Assembly: GCA_002705605.1 (NCBI GenBank)
Contig: PAJD01000021.1
Span: 56,303 to 74,316, forward strand
From: Fidelibacterota bacterium
Lineage (GTDB): Bacteria > Fidelibacterota > Marinisomatia > SCGC-AAA003-L08 > D37C17
Reading direction: 5' to 3'
DNA: 18,014 nucleotides
The translations under genes and the position numbers were made by a program. Below the pieces are notes generated by a model, which searched no databases, was not told where the DNA came from, and was given only the letters and a program-made list of their open reading frames with translations. Shown here one piece after another: positions 7,031 to 14,498 of the stretch. Every line of letters starts with the position of its first letter. Position 1 is the stretch's first letter.

Positions 7031-8006
7031 TATAAGCCTTTTCATAAACTACTCTTAAAACCCCTTTAGCACCGAAATGTTCCTTGAATTGTATCAAACT
7101 AAATTTTGGATCAAATGGGCTTTTTGTTTCGGGGGTATGTGAAACTCCAAAATCAATAATTTTTTTATTATTGTTTTTAGAAAATCTCATACATTGATAT
7201 AATTGAAATGTTGCTAAATGTTCTTGTTTATATTTAGGATTAATTGCATTATAAAAAATTAATGCTGTATCGTTAGTTGTAAAAAATATAAGACTTCCAC
7301 CTACAGCAATTTTATCCTGGTAAAATAAAAGTAAATGAATTTTTTGAGGAAATTTGTTCTTTAATATTAGTAATTCTTCCAGTGAATGTGTTGGTGTAGT
7401 TTTAAATAGCTTCTTAGATTCTAATAAAATAGGATAAAACAAATCAAAATTTTCATTAATTTTATATGAAAATTTATGATTTTGAATAATATTTTTAATA
7501 TATCTCTGCTTTCTCTTATTTAATAAATTTAACGTTTCATTCTGAAAATTATTTATTAAATAATGCGATATATAAATTTCTTTTTGAATAAAACCTTTCC
7601 ATTGAAGCAAATAATTAAATGAATCATCTTTTATTTGATGATAAATATTTGGGGTATTAATTAATCGAATTCTATCAAATTTATTATCTAAGCAATATTT
7701 TTCAAGACATGATATAATATTACTATATGTTATAAAATTGAAATTTTGAGTATATATGATTCCTCCAAAACTTGCCCCTGGATGCGAATATAATATACTC
7801 TTGTTATTTTCTTTTATAACAGCAGCAGGTAAAACAGCAATTAGAATATCTTTATCAAAAAATAATAATGAATGATTAATAAAAATTTTATTTTGATGAT
7901 AATTTAAAAACCGTTGAGTATGAAAAATTGTTCCATTATTAGATTTAAAAATAAAATCATCCCAAATATTATTTAATTTTTCAGTATATTTTTTAATAGA
8001 TATCAT
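7023..8006 (-). CDS. FemAB/GNAT-like acyltransferase of the glycan cassette
   Basis: A 327-residue protein resembling FemAB-like and GNAT-domain (BioF2-like) acyltransferases found in polysaccharide clusters. The N-terminus has SNNGTIFHTQRFLNYH (22-37), a block typical of the family. The middle has a basic helix NKRKQRYIKN (163-172). The C-terminal GNAT half includes KIAVGGSLIFF (232-242), then YNAINPKYK (252-260), IDFGVSHTPE (284-293) and FKEHFGAKG (307-315). Such enzymes transfer aminoacyl or acyl groups, using aminoacyl-tRNA or acyl-CoA; which applies here cannot be told. It is the first gene of the cassette. Its ATG at 8006 lies 61 bases from the divergent enolase gene, so its promoter should lie in that gap. 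Modification of the sugar or of an anchor lipid exported by the adjacent flippase is a plausible role. Confidence 0.75.
   Translation of the reverse strand: MISIKKYTEKLNNIWDDFIFKSNNGTIFHTQRFLNYHQNKIFINHSLLFFDKDILIAVLPAAVIKENNKSILYSHPGASFGGIIYTQNFNFITYSNIISCLEKYCLDNKFDRIRLINTPNIYHQIKDDSFNYLLQWKGFIQKEIYISHYLINNFQNETLNLLNKRKQRYIKNIIQNHKFSYKINENFDLFYPILLESKKLFKTTPTHSLEELLILKNKFPQKIHLLLFYQDKIAVGGSLIFFTTNDTALIFYNAINPKYKQEHLATFQLYQCMRFSKNNNKKIIDFGVSHTPETKSPFDPKFSLIQFKEHFGAKGVLRVVYEKAYNE
7037..7042 (-). promoter_or_regulatory. Shine-Dalgarno site that decides the flippase start
   Basis: On the minus strand AAAAGG sits six bases before the ATG at 7030. It lies inside the codons that would follow the alternative ATG at 7045. 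It is one of few recognisable Shine-Dalgarno sites in this window and favours the inner start. Confidence 0.6.
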
Positions 8007-8015
8007 ATCAAATAT

Positions 8016-8021
8016 TATAAT
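8016..8021 (+). promoter_or_regulatory. Possible -10 box for the enolase operon
   Basis: TATAAT lies 46 bases before the enolase ATG, which would give a leader of roughly 40 bases. No good -35 element is seen at 17 bases upstream (TTAATA). A second TATAAT sits directly before the ATG at 8061-8066, too close to act as a normal -10 box. In A/T-rich DNA such boxes are common, so this is weak. Confidence 0.3.
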
Positions 8022-8041
8022 TAGTATAAATTAATACTAAT
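8020..8041. promoter_or_regulatory. Perfect 8-bp inverted repeat between divergent genes, candidate operator
   Basis: The arms ATTAGTAT (8020-8027) and ATACTAAT (8034-8041) are exact reverse complements separated by six bases. They lie in the 61-base gap between the FemAB-like gene (minus) and enolase (plus). The left arm touches a TATAAT box on the plus strand. The position suits an operator for a dimeric regulator acting on one or both promoters. Each arm contains only one G:C pair, so chance cannot be excluded, and as RNA the hairpin would be weak. Confidence 0.4.
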
Positions 8042-8067
8042 CTAACTTTAATAAGGTAGTTATAATT

Positions 8068-9384
8068 ATGTCTACAAAAATACAAAATATTTTACCAAGA
8101 ATGATATTGGATTCTAGGGGTTTCCCAACGATAGAGGTTGAAATCATTTTAGATAATGGTATATCTGCAATGGCCTGTGTTCCTAGTGGTGCCTCAACCG
8201 GAGATAAAGAAGCTCTAGAATTAAGAGATCAGCAAACATCTAATTGGCATGGAAAAGGTGTTGATAATGCTATTAATAATATTAAAACAATCCTAAAACC
8301 AAAACTATTAGGACTTTCTCCCTTAGATACTAAAAAAATTGATGAACTTATGATTAAATTAGATGGAACTGATAATAAATCAAAAATTGGGGCAAATGCA
8401 ATGCTAGCTGTTTCCATGGCTTGCATGAGGGCTGCAGCAAGTCAAAAAAATCAAACATTATTTCAGTATATATTTAATTATAGTTATAAAAAAGATTTAT
8501 CAAATTGTCCAAAACTTATTATGCCTGCACCTATGATGAACATCTTAAATGGTGGTAGCCATGCAGATAATAATGTTGATATTCAAGAGTTCATGATTAT
8601 GCCAGTTGGTTTTAAATCATATTTTCTTGCTTTAAAAGCAGGAGTGGAAATTTTCCATACACTTAAAAAATTATTAAAAAAAATTAATTATAGCACTACA
8701 ATTGGAGATGAAGGTGGATTTGCACCTATGCTAGAAAGCAACGAAGAGGCTCTGCAATTAATTGCTAAAGCTATTGACCAATCAGGATATAAACTAGGTG
8801 ATGAAATTGTTTTAGCATTAGATGTTGCTGCTAGCGAACTATATAATAAGAACAAAAAAACTTACCATTTAAATAATCAAGATTATTCATCGTTGGAACT
8901 GATTGAATATTATAAAGATTTATGTAAAAAATATCCCATTGTTTCTATTGAAGATGGTTTAGATCAAAATGATTGGGAAAACTGGAATGTATTAAATCTG
9001 GTTTTGGGTGATACTATCCAAATAGTTGGAGATGATTTGACTGTAACTAATACAAAATTATTACAAAAAGCAATTAATCAAAAATCGATGAATGCGATAC
9101 TAATTAAATTAAATCAAATAGGAACAGTTTCAGAAACAATTGATGCAATAAAGCTAGCACAAAAGAACAATTTAGGTGTTATTATTTCTCATCGTTCAGG
9201 AGAAACAGAAGATACCTTTATATCAGATTTAGCTGTTGCAACAAATGCTGGGCAAATAAAAACTGGTTCATTATGCAGAACAGATAGGACAGCAAAATAT
9301 AATCAACTATTAAGAATTGAAGGAATATTAAAAAATAATGTAGTTTATGCTGAGAATAATTTTATTAAATATGAAAAAAAATAA
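8068..9384 (+). CDS. eno: Enolase (phosphopyruvate hydratase)
   Basis: Enolase interconverts 2-phosphoglycerate and phosphoenolpyruvate in cytosolic glycolysis and gluconeogenesis. The 438 residues match the family. Visible are DSRGFPTIE (15-23), PSGASTG (39-45), GGSHADNNVDIQEFMI (162-177), GDEGGF (213-218, acid Glu214), the Mg ligands Asp252, Glu295 and Asp322, catalytic Lys347 in LIKLNQIGTVSET, SHRSGETEDTF (374-384) and KTGS (398-401, Lys398). AAGG lies 11 bases before the ATG, a wide but usable spacing. The end overlaps the FtsB-like gene by 14 bases. An eno to ftsB/divIC adjacency is known from many bacteria. No key residue is missing. Confidence 0.99.
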   Translation: MSTKIQNILPRMILDSRGFPTIEVEIILDNGISAMACVPSGASTGDKEALELRDQQTSNWHGKGVDNAINNIKTILKPKLLGLSPLDTKKIDELMIKLDGTDNKSKIGANAMLAVSMACMRAAASQKNQTLFQYIFNYSYKKDLSNCPKLIMPAPMMNILNGGSHADNNVDIQEFMIMPVGFKSYFLALKAGVEIFHTLKKLLKKINYSTTIGDEGGFAPMLESNEEALQLIAKAIDQSGYKLGDEIVLALDVAASELYNKNKKTYHLNNQDYSSLELIEYYKDLCKKYPIVSIEDGLDQNDWENWNVLNLVLGDTIQIVGDDLTVTNTKLLQKAINQKSMNAILIKLNQIGTVSETIDAIKLAQKNNLGVIISHRSGETEDTFISDLAVATNAGQIKTGSLCRTDRTAKYNQLLRIEGILKNNVVYAENNFIKYEKK

Positions 9385-9685
9385 AAAAAATAAAACAAAA
9401 ATAAAAAATAGAGCATATATATTGCTATTCCTTCTAATAGGCGGAATAACATATCTTCTATATACTGATTTTGGAATTAAAAAACTCATAGCTGTAAAAA
9501 AAGAAAAAAACAATTTCCAAACACAAATTCAATCCTTGTTAAATCAACAAATTTCTATTCAAAATGAAATCAATAAATTAAAAACGGATACTCTATATAT
9601 AGAAGAATTGGCTAGAAAAAAATTTTTAATGGTTAAACCCGGTGAAAAAGTTTTCAAAGTTATGGATTCAAAAACTATCAATTAA
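9371..9685 (+). CDS. FtsB/DivIC-family septum formation initiator
   Basis: A 104-residue bitopic membrane protein of the divisome FtsB/DivIC family, which bridges FtsL and FtsQ-type partners and supports septal peptidoglycan synthesis. From the ATG at 9371 it has a very basic Lys/Asn-rich cytoplasmic tail (1-14), one membrane helix (about 15-33), a Gln/Asn/Lys-rich coiled coil (about 40-72) and the family-typical end IEELARKKFLMVKPGEKVF. An in-frame ATG at 9347 would add eight residues inside enolase. The 9371 start gives the usual short N-tail, so I prefer it. The start region is a run of A-rich codons containing two 8-A tracts, prone to slippage or sequencing indels. The gene ends before or within the amidase gene, depending on that gene's start. 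Confidence 0.88.
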   Translation: MKKNKKNKTKIKNRAYILLFLLIGGITYLLYTDFGIKKLIAVKKEKNNFQTQIQSLLNQQISIQNEINKLKTDTLYIEELARKKFLMVKPGEKVFKVMDSKTIN

Positions 9686-11135
9686 TCCATTGAACAATTA
9701 TTCTAAATACTTTATTCACTTTATTTTTTTTACAAGCATAATTTTCACACAATCAATTCCAAAGAGTGAATTATCATTAAAAATAATAAAATATAATAAA
9801 ATCGATTATATTTCATTAAATGAATTTATTAAGTCTCATGATTTGCAAAGTACTTATTATCAATCTAAAGAAAAATTAGAAATAATCTTTGAAAATAAAA
9901 AAATGTACTTTTCTCCTTTTTCATCATATTGTAAAATTGATGATAAAGTATATCATTTAACATACGATGTAATCCTTAAAAATAATTCATTGCATGTTCC
10001 GTTATTGCCCTTTTATCATATTCTTGAATCTATTAATATGCCAGTACAATTAATAGATGCAAAAAAAAATATTGCAAAAGTTTTAACAAACATTTATAAC
10101 GTAAAAGGTTTTAACATACAAAATAAAACAAATGGAATTGTCTTATCAATTAAGACAACAAAAAAATTTCCTAAAAAACATATTGCTACCTCTATAAATA
10201 AATCTGGTTGGCTAAACATTACAATTTTAAATAGTGCAATTGATTCTATCGGAATTAGGAATTCTTCATTAACGTATCCAATTACAAAAATTAACTCAAT
10301 ACAACAAAAGCAATCAGGACAACTTTCATTTTTAATTAATAAAAAAATTGATGATATCTCGTTAAGTACAACTGATAATTATATTGAACTTTTATTATCA
10401 ATTGAACAATCAAAAAATAGTAAAAAAATAAAGGAATTACGAGAAAAATGGATTATTGATACTATTGTTATAGATCCAGGACATGGAGGGAAAGATCCAG
10501 GCGCAATTGGTGTCAATAATATTCAAGAGAAGGATATTGCTCTAGATATTTCTAAACAACTTGGAAAAATGATTGAACGCAGCCTAGGATTAAAAGTAAT
10601 ATACACAAGAGATGAAGATGTTTTCATTCCATTGTGGAAAAGGACTCAAATTGCTAATAATTCAGGCGGAGATATTTTTATTAGTATTCATGCTAATGCA
10701 GCTAACCATAAAGCCAGAGGATTTGAAACTTTCTTATTGCGAATTGGAAAAACAAAAGATGCAATCGAAGTCGCAAAACGTGAAAATGAAGCAATTAAAC
10801 TTGAAGAACAAAACCACCAATATATAGATTTTACAGATGCAAAAAAAATTGTTGCTAGCATGACACAAAACTCAGCAATGAGAGGAAGTGAATATCTTGC
10901 AGAAAGAATTCAAATCAATTTAGATAAAAGAATAGATAGTATTAATAGAGGAGTTAAGCAAGCTGGGTTTCATGTATTAGTTGGGGCTACCATGCCCAAT
11001 GTACTAGTTGAGGTCGGCTTTATAACCAATAAATATGAAGCAAAACAATTGGCTAAAGCACAATATAAAAGAGAAATTGCAAAAGGTTTATTTGAGGCCG
11101 TTGTAGATTTTAAAAATAAATATGAAAAACAATAA
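9642..11135 (+). CDS. N-acetylmuramoyl-L-alanine amidase (Amidase_3, AmiC type)
   Basis: A periplasmic zinc amidase that cuts the amide bond between MurNAc and the peptide, splitting septal peptidoglycan. A signal-peptide-like segment (about residues 23-38) is followed by a beta-rich N-terminal region (about 44-255). Its second part resembles an AMIN domain and its first part a copper-amine-oxidase-N-like domain. The catalytic domain runs from about 271 to 490. The zinc ligands are His281 in DPGHGGKDPGA, Glu296 in IQEKD and His350 in SIHANAA, and the catalytic Glu is 457 in VEVGF. No ATG start exists. The GTG at 9642 overlaps the FtsB-like gene by 44 bases. A TTG at 9690 would begin MNNYSKYFIHF and give a shorter, more typical signal peptide. 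Neither has a Shine-Dalgarno site. The gene overlaps murI by 14 bases. Confidence 0.93.
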   Translation: MKKFSKLWIQKLSINPLNNYSKYFIHFIFFTSIIFTQSIPKSELSLKIIKYNKIDYISLNEFIKSHDLQSTYYQSKEKLEIIFENKKMYFSPFSSYCKIDDKVYHLTYDVILKNNSLHVPLLPFYHILESINMPVQLIDAKKNIAKVLTNIYNVKGFNIQNKTNGIVLSIKTTKKFPKKHIATSINKSGWLNITILNSAIDSIGIRNSSLTYPITKINSIQQKQSGQLSFLINKKIDDISLSTTDNYIELLLSIEQSKNSKKIKELREKWIIDTIVIDPGHGGKDPGAIGVNNIQEKDIALDISKQLGKMIERSLGLKVIYTRDEDVFIPLWKRTQIANNSGGDIFISIHANAANHKARGFETFLLRIGKTKDAIEVAKRENEAIKLEEQNHQYIDFTDAKKIVASMTQNSAMRGSEYLAERIQINLDKRIDSINRGVKQAGFHVLVGATMPNVLVEVGFITNKYEAKQLAKAQYKREIAKGLFEAVVDFKNKYEKQ

Positions 11136-11925
11136 TCACCCAATAGGAATATTTGATAGCGGTTTAGGTGGACTTACTGTACTAAGAGAATTAAAAATGA
11201 TTTTACCTAATGAATCATTTATATATTTTGGAGATACAGCGCATTTACCATATGGAGCAAAGAGTAAAGAAACAATTATTAAATATTCTCATCAAATTTG
11301 CAAATTTTTAATTAAGAAAAAAGTTAAATTAATTATTGTTGCGTGTAATACCGCATCAGCATTAGCGATTGAAACGCTAGAAAAATATATTAATATACCA
11401 ATTATCAATGTTATAGACCCCTGCATCCAGCATGCGATTAAAACGACTAAAAAAAAATCTATTGGTATTATTGGTACCCAAGCAACAATTAACTCTAAAG
11501 CATATGATATAAAATTAAATCGATTAAATAATGATTTAGATATAACTACTCAGGCATGTCCTCTGTTTGTTCCTATTATTGAAGAGGGATTAACTAATCA
11601 TCAAATCACCAAAAACATATGTGAACTATATTTAAACAAACAAAAATTCTCAGAAATTGATGTACTCATTTTAGGGTGCACACATTACCCTTTATTGATT
11701 GAAACTATCAAAAAGCATATCTCTAAAAAGATTATCATCATTGATTCGGCTAATATAGTTGCTATTTTTGTTAAGAAATTTTTATATAACAATAAGCTAC
11801 GTATATCTAATAAAAATCAGCAATATATAAAATACTTTTTAACAGACAAATCAATTCAATTTAATAAGCTTGCATCCATATTTTTAAAAGAAGATTCATT
11901 GAAAATTGAATTTATTAAACTATAA
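11122..11925 (+). CDS. murI: Glutamate racemase MurI
   Basis: MurI makes D-glutamate from L-glutamate for peptidoglycan precursors, without a cofactor, in the cytosol. The 267 residues fit the family. Seen are IGIFDSGLGGLTVL (8-21, with Asp12 and Ser13), YFGDTAHLPYG (35-45), the first catalytic Cys75 in VACNTASA, the second catalytic Cys186 in LGCTHYPLL, and EEGL (154-157). The ATG lies 14 bases inside the amidase gene, and folC starts on the base directly after the stop, so the three are surely co-transcribed. No Shine-Dalgarno site is seen. All key residues are present. Confidence 0.98.
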   Translation: MKNNNHPIGIFDSGLGGLTVLRELKMILPNESFIYFGDTAHLPYGAKSKETIIKYSHQICKFLIKKKVKLIIVACNTASALAIETLEKYINIPIINVIDPCIQHAIKTTKKKSIGIIGTQATINSKAYDIKLNRLNNDLDITTQACPLFVPIIEEGLTNHQITKNICELYLNKQKFSEIDVLILGCTHYPLLIETIKKHISKKIIIIDSANIVAIFVKKFLYNNKLRISNKNQQYIKYFLTDKSIQFNKLASIFLKEDSLKIEFIKL

Positions 11926-13167
11926 ATGAATATTTCGAATTATTTATTAAGTATATCTTCTAAAAAAATCAAATATGGGCTTAAACGAACAAAACAATTA
12001 TTAAGCGCATGCAACAATCCACATAAAAAGCTTTACTCTATTCAAATTGCTGGTACAAATGGGAAAGGTTCGGTATCAGCATTATTATCTAATATCTTAG
12101 CTCAAGGAGGGTATAAGGTTGGTTTGTTTAGTTCCCCTCACTTAGTCAAACTAAATGAAAGAATTCGTATTAATAATCAGTTAATCCAAGATAATATGAT
12201 TAAAGAATTTGTTGTACAATATCAAAATGATATTAAAAAAATTGAACCCTCTTTTTTTGAATTGTTAACAGTTATTGCTGTTTGGTATTTTAATAAACAG
12301 CAGGTTAATTTTTGCATATTGGAAACAGGACTTGGAGGAAAATTTGATAGTGTAACTGCATGTCAAAATCAAGGTATTGTTTATACACCAATTTCAATGG
12401 ACCACCATTTTTTATTGGGAAACACCCTATCTTTAATTTCTGCAGATAAAGCTAAAGCAATAAATAAAAATACAGATTTTATATTTTCCTCACATCAACC
12501 TCTAATTGCAAAAAATAATTTAATACATGAAGCAAAAAAACAAAACCTAATAATAAAATTCAACAATAAAACATCAGAAACTGTTTCATTGAAAAACTTA
12601 TATGGAACACATCAAATACAAAATGCTGCACTTACAAAGGATGTAGTTAATTATTTAAATAAAGAAAAAATTATTAATATGAATATAAAAGACATTAATA
12701 TGGGAATTGAAAATACTGTATGGCATGGACGATTCCAAATTCTGAATGATAATCCGTTAATTATTTTTGATGTTGCGCATAATCAATCAAGCCTAGAATG
12801 TTTTATAAATAGCTTTAATAATTACATTAATAAAAAAAATATTAATAAAAAATATTTACTCTGTGCATTTGAAAGGAATAAAAAAATTAAAACTATATTA
12901 AAAAAATATGAAAAGAAATTTGATCAAATTATATGCTCTGAAACTAATATTCGTGATAGCATGCCAGCAAAAGAAATTGCAGCTATTTTTACAAGTCAAG
13001 ATAAGACTATTGTAAAAAGCAAAATTAATAAAGCAATGGAATTGAGTATTAAAAAATTAGAAAAAAATGATATTTTGGTTATTATTGGTAGCCATTTTTT
13101 AGGACCTTCAGTAAATAGTTTTTTTAAAAATTGTTTTGCACTAGACTATAAAAGGTTATTAACTTAG
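11926..13167 (+). CDS. folC: Folylpolyglutamate synthase / dihydrofolate synthase FolC
   Basis: FolC adds glutamate to dihydropteroate or to reduced folates, using ATP. The 413 residues fit the Mur-ligase superfamily. The P-loop is GTNGKGS (43-49), followed by FSSPHLVKLNERIRIN (68-83), ETGLGGKFDSVTA (133-145), MDHHFLLGNTL (158-168) and SADKAKA (172-178), whose Lys175 matches the carbamylated Lys. Then comes HGRFQI (267-272) and, at the start of the C-terminal domain, FDVAHNQSSLE (281-291). The last is usually DGAHNP, so two positions are changed. It starts immediately after the murI stop and ends with tandem stops, TAG then TGA. Whether it carries both activities cannot be read from the sequence. 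Confidence 0.93.
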   Translation: MNISNYLLSISSKKIKYGLKRTKQLLSACNNPHKKLYSIQIAGTNGKGSVSALLSNILAQGGYKVGLFSSPHLVKLNERIRINNQLIQDNMIKEFVVQYQNDIKKIEPSFFELLTVIAVWYFNKQQVNFCILETGLGGKFDSVTACQNQGIVYTPISMDHHFLLGNTLSLISADKAKAINKNTDFIFSSHQPLIAKNNLIHEAKKQNLIIKFNNKTSETVSLKNLYGTHQIQNAALTKDVVNYLNKEKIINMNIKDINMGIENTVWHGRFQILNDNPLIIFDVAHNQSSLECFINSFNNYINKKNINKKYLLCAFERNKKIKTILKKYEKKFDQIICSETNIRDSMPAKEIAAIFTSQDKTIVKSKINKAMELSIKKLEKNDILVIIGSHFLGPSVNSFFKNCFALDYKRLLT

Positions 13168-13221
13168 TGATATTAGTAGGGATTCCTTAATTCACACTTA
13201 AAAAAAAATCAATCTTTTTCA

Positions 13222-13227
13222 TATAAT
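13222..13227 (+). promoter_or_regulatory. Possible -10 box for rho
   Basis: TATAAT lies 18 bases before the rho start-site region (ATG at 13246), in the 78-base gap after folC. No convincing -35 element is present at the right distance. The gap shows no stable hairpin, so it is not obviously a terminator. Rho could also be read through from the folC operon. Confidence 0.25.
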
Positions 13228-13235
13228 TAATAAAT

Positions 13236-13240
13236 AGGGG
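13236..13240 (+). promoter_or_regulatory. Shine-Dalgarno site of rho
   Basis: AGGGG lies five bases before the ATG at 13246. It confirms that start and is one of the few clear Shine-Dalgarno sites in the window. Confidence 0.65.
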
Positions 13241-13245
13241 TTTGA

Positions 13246-14493
13246 ATGAGAACAAGAGAACTGCAAAAGTTGACAGTTAAAGAATTGCATAAAATGTGTG
13301 ATTCATTAGGATTTAAAGATTATTCAGGTTTAAGAAAACAAGATTTAATTAAATCTATCTTACAAACAAAAGCCAAAAACAAAGAAACCATTTTTGGCGA
13401 AGGTGTTCTAGAGGTATTATCTGATGGGTATGGATTTTTACGATCTCCAGATTACAGCTATTTGCCAGGTCCAGATGATATCTATGTTTCACATTCTCAA
13501 ATTAAAAAGTTTCATTTAAAAACAGGTAATCTTGTTTCAGGGCAAATTAGACCACCCAAAGATAATGAAAGGTTTTTTGCATTATTAAAAGTTGAAACAG
13601 TGAATGGAATTAACCCTCATGAATCTAGAGGCTTAGTTCATTTTGAAAACCTTACCCCTTTATATCCTGATGAAATCATTAAATTAGAGACAGATGCTGA
13701 AAATATTTCTACAAGAACTATTGATTTATTAGCGCCAATAGGAAAAGGACAAAGGGGTCTCATTGTTGCACAACCAAAGACAGGTAAAACAATTTTATTA
13801 CAAAAAATTGCAAATGCTATATCTTCAAATGATCCATCTATAAATTTAATTATTCTTCTGATTGACGAAAGACCAGAAGAAGTAACTGATATGGCACGTA
13901 GTGTAAAAGCAGAAGTTGTTGCATCAACATTTGATGAACCAGCAACTAGACACGTTCAAGTTGCCGAAATGGTTATATCCAAAGCAAAAAGATGTGTGGA
14001 AACAGGAGAAAATGTAGTTATTCTGCTAGATTCAATTACCAGATTGGCAAGAGCGTATAACACAGTAATTCCACATAGTGGTAAAATATTATCTGGAGGT
14101 GTAGATTCTAATGCTTTACATAAACCAAAAAGATTTTTTGGAGCAGCAAGAAATGTTGAAAATGGTGGAAGCTTAACCATTATTTCTACAGCATTAATTG
14201 ATACTGGAAGTAGAATGGATGAAGTGATTTTTGAAGAATTTAAAGGTACTGGGAATCAAGAGTTAATGTTAGATAGAGACTTAAGCGATAAACGTATATA
14301 TCCTTCAATTAATGTTAATCGTTCAAGCACGCGTAGAGAAGATAAATTGCTCGGCAAAAAAGATTTATCAAGAATATGGCTATTAAGAAAAATTATTAAT
14401 GATATGACAAATGTTGAAGCAATGGAATTTTTACTTGAAAAACTAAAACGCACAAAGCATAATAGAGAATTTTTAGATTCTATGAGTAGCTGA
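13246..14493 (+). CDS. rho: Transcription termination factor Rho
   Basis: Rho is a hexameric RNA-dependent ATPase and translocase that ends untranslated transcripts. The 415 residues show the N-terminal Rho_N helical domain (1-43), the RNA-binding cold-shock-like domain (about 50-120, with GYGFLR at 61-66), and the ATPase core with Walker A AQPKTGKT (175-182), [10 protein letters not shown] (207-216), Walker [11 protein letters not shown] (257-266), the Q-loop region [10 protein letters not shown] (282-291), and [16 protein letters not shown] (322-337). The long acidic or low-complexity N-terminal insertion of many Bacteroidetes and Actinobacteria is absent. Walker A has Gln and Thr where E. 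coli has Pro and Ala; the catalytic Lys pair is kept. The TGA stop is five bases from the next ATG. All functional motifs are intact. Confidence 0.99.
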   Translation: MRTRELQKLTVKELHKMCDSLGFKDYSGLRKQDLIKSILQTKAKNKETIFGEGVLEVLSDGYGFLRSPDYSYLPGPDDIYVSHSQIKKFHLKTGNLVSGQIRPPKDNERFFALLKVETVNGINPHESRGLVHFENLTPLYPDEIIKLETDAENISTRTIDLLAPIGKGQRGLIVAQPKTGKTILLQKIANAISSNDPSINLIILLIDERPEEVTDMARSVKAEVVASTFDEPATRHVQVAEMVISKAKRCVETGENVVILLDSITRLARAYNTVIPHSGKILSGGVDSNALHKPKRFFGAARNVENGGSLTIISTALIDTGSRMDEVIFEEFKGTGNQELMLDRDLSDKRIYPSINVNRSSTRREDKLLGKKDLSRIWLLRKIINDMTNVEAMEFLLEKLKRTKHNREFLDSMSS

Positions 14494-14498
14494 TTTCA

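Noticed and set aside
9371..9400. Two runs of eight A at the end of eno and start of the FtsB-like gene, which could be a programmed frameshift or slippage site making a fusion.
   Set aside because: Both proteins have complete, family-typical ends without a shift, and there is no downstream pseudoknot or other stimulator visible.
13178..13190. AGGGATTCCTT after folC as a possible terminator stem.
   Set aside because: At most three pairs form around the loop and no T-tract follows directly. The gap to rho has no convincing hairpin.
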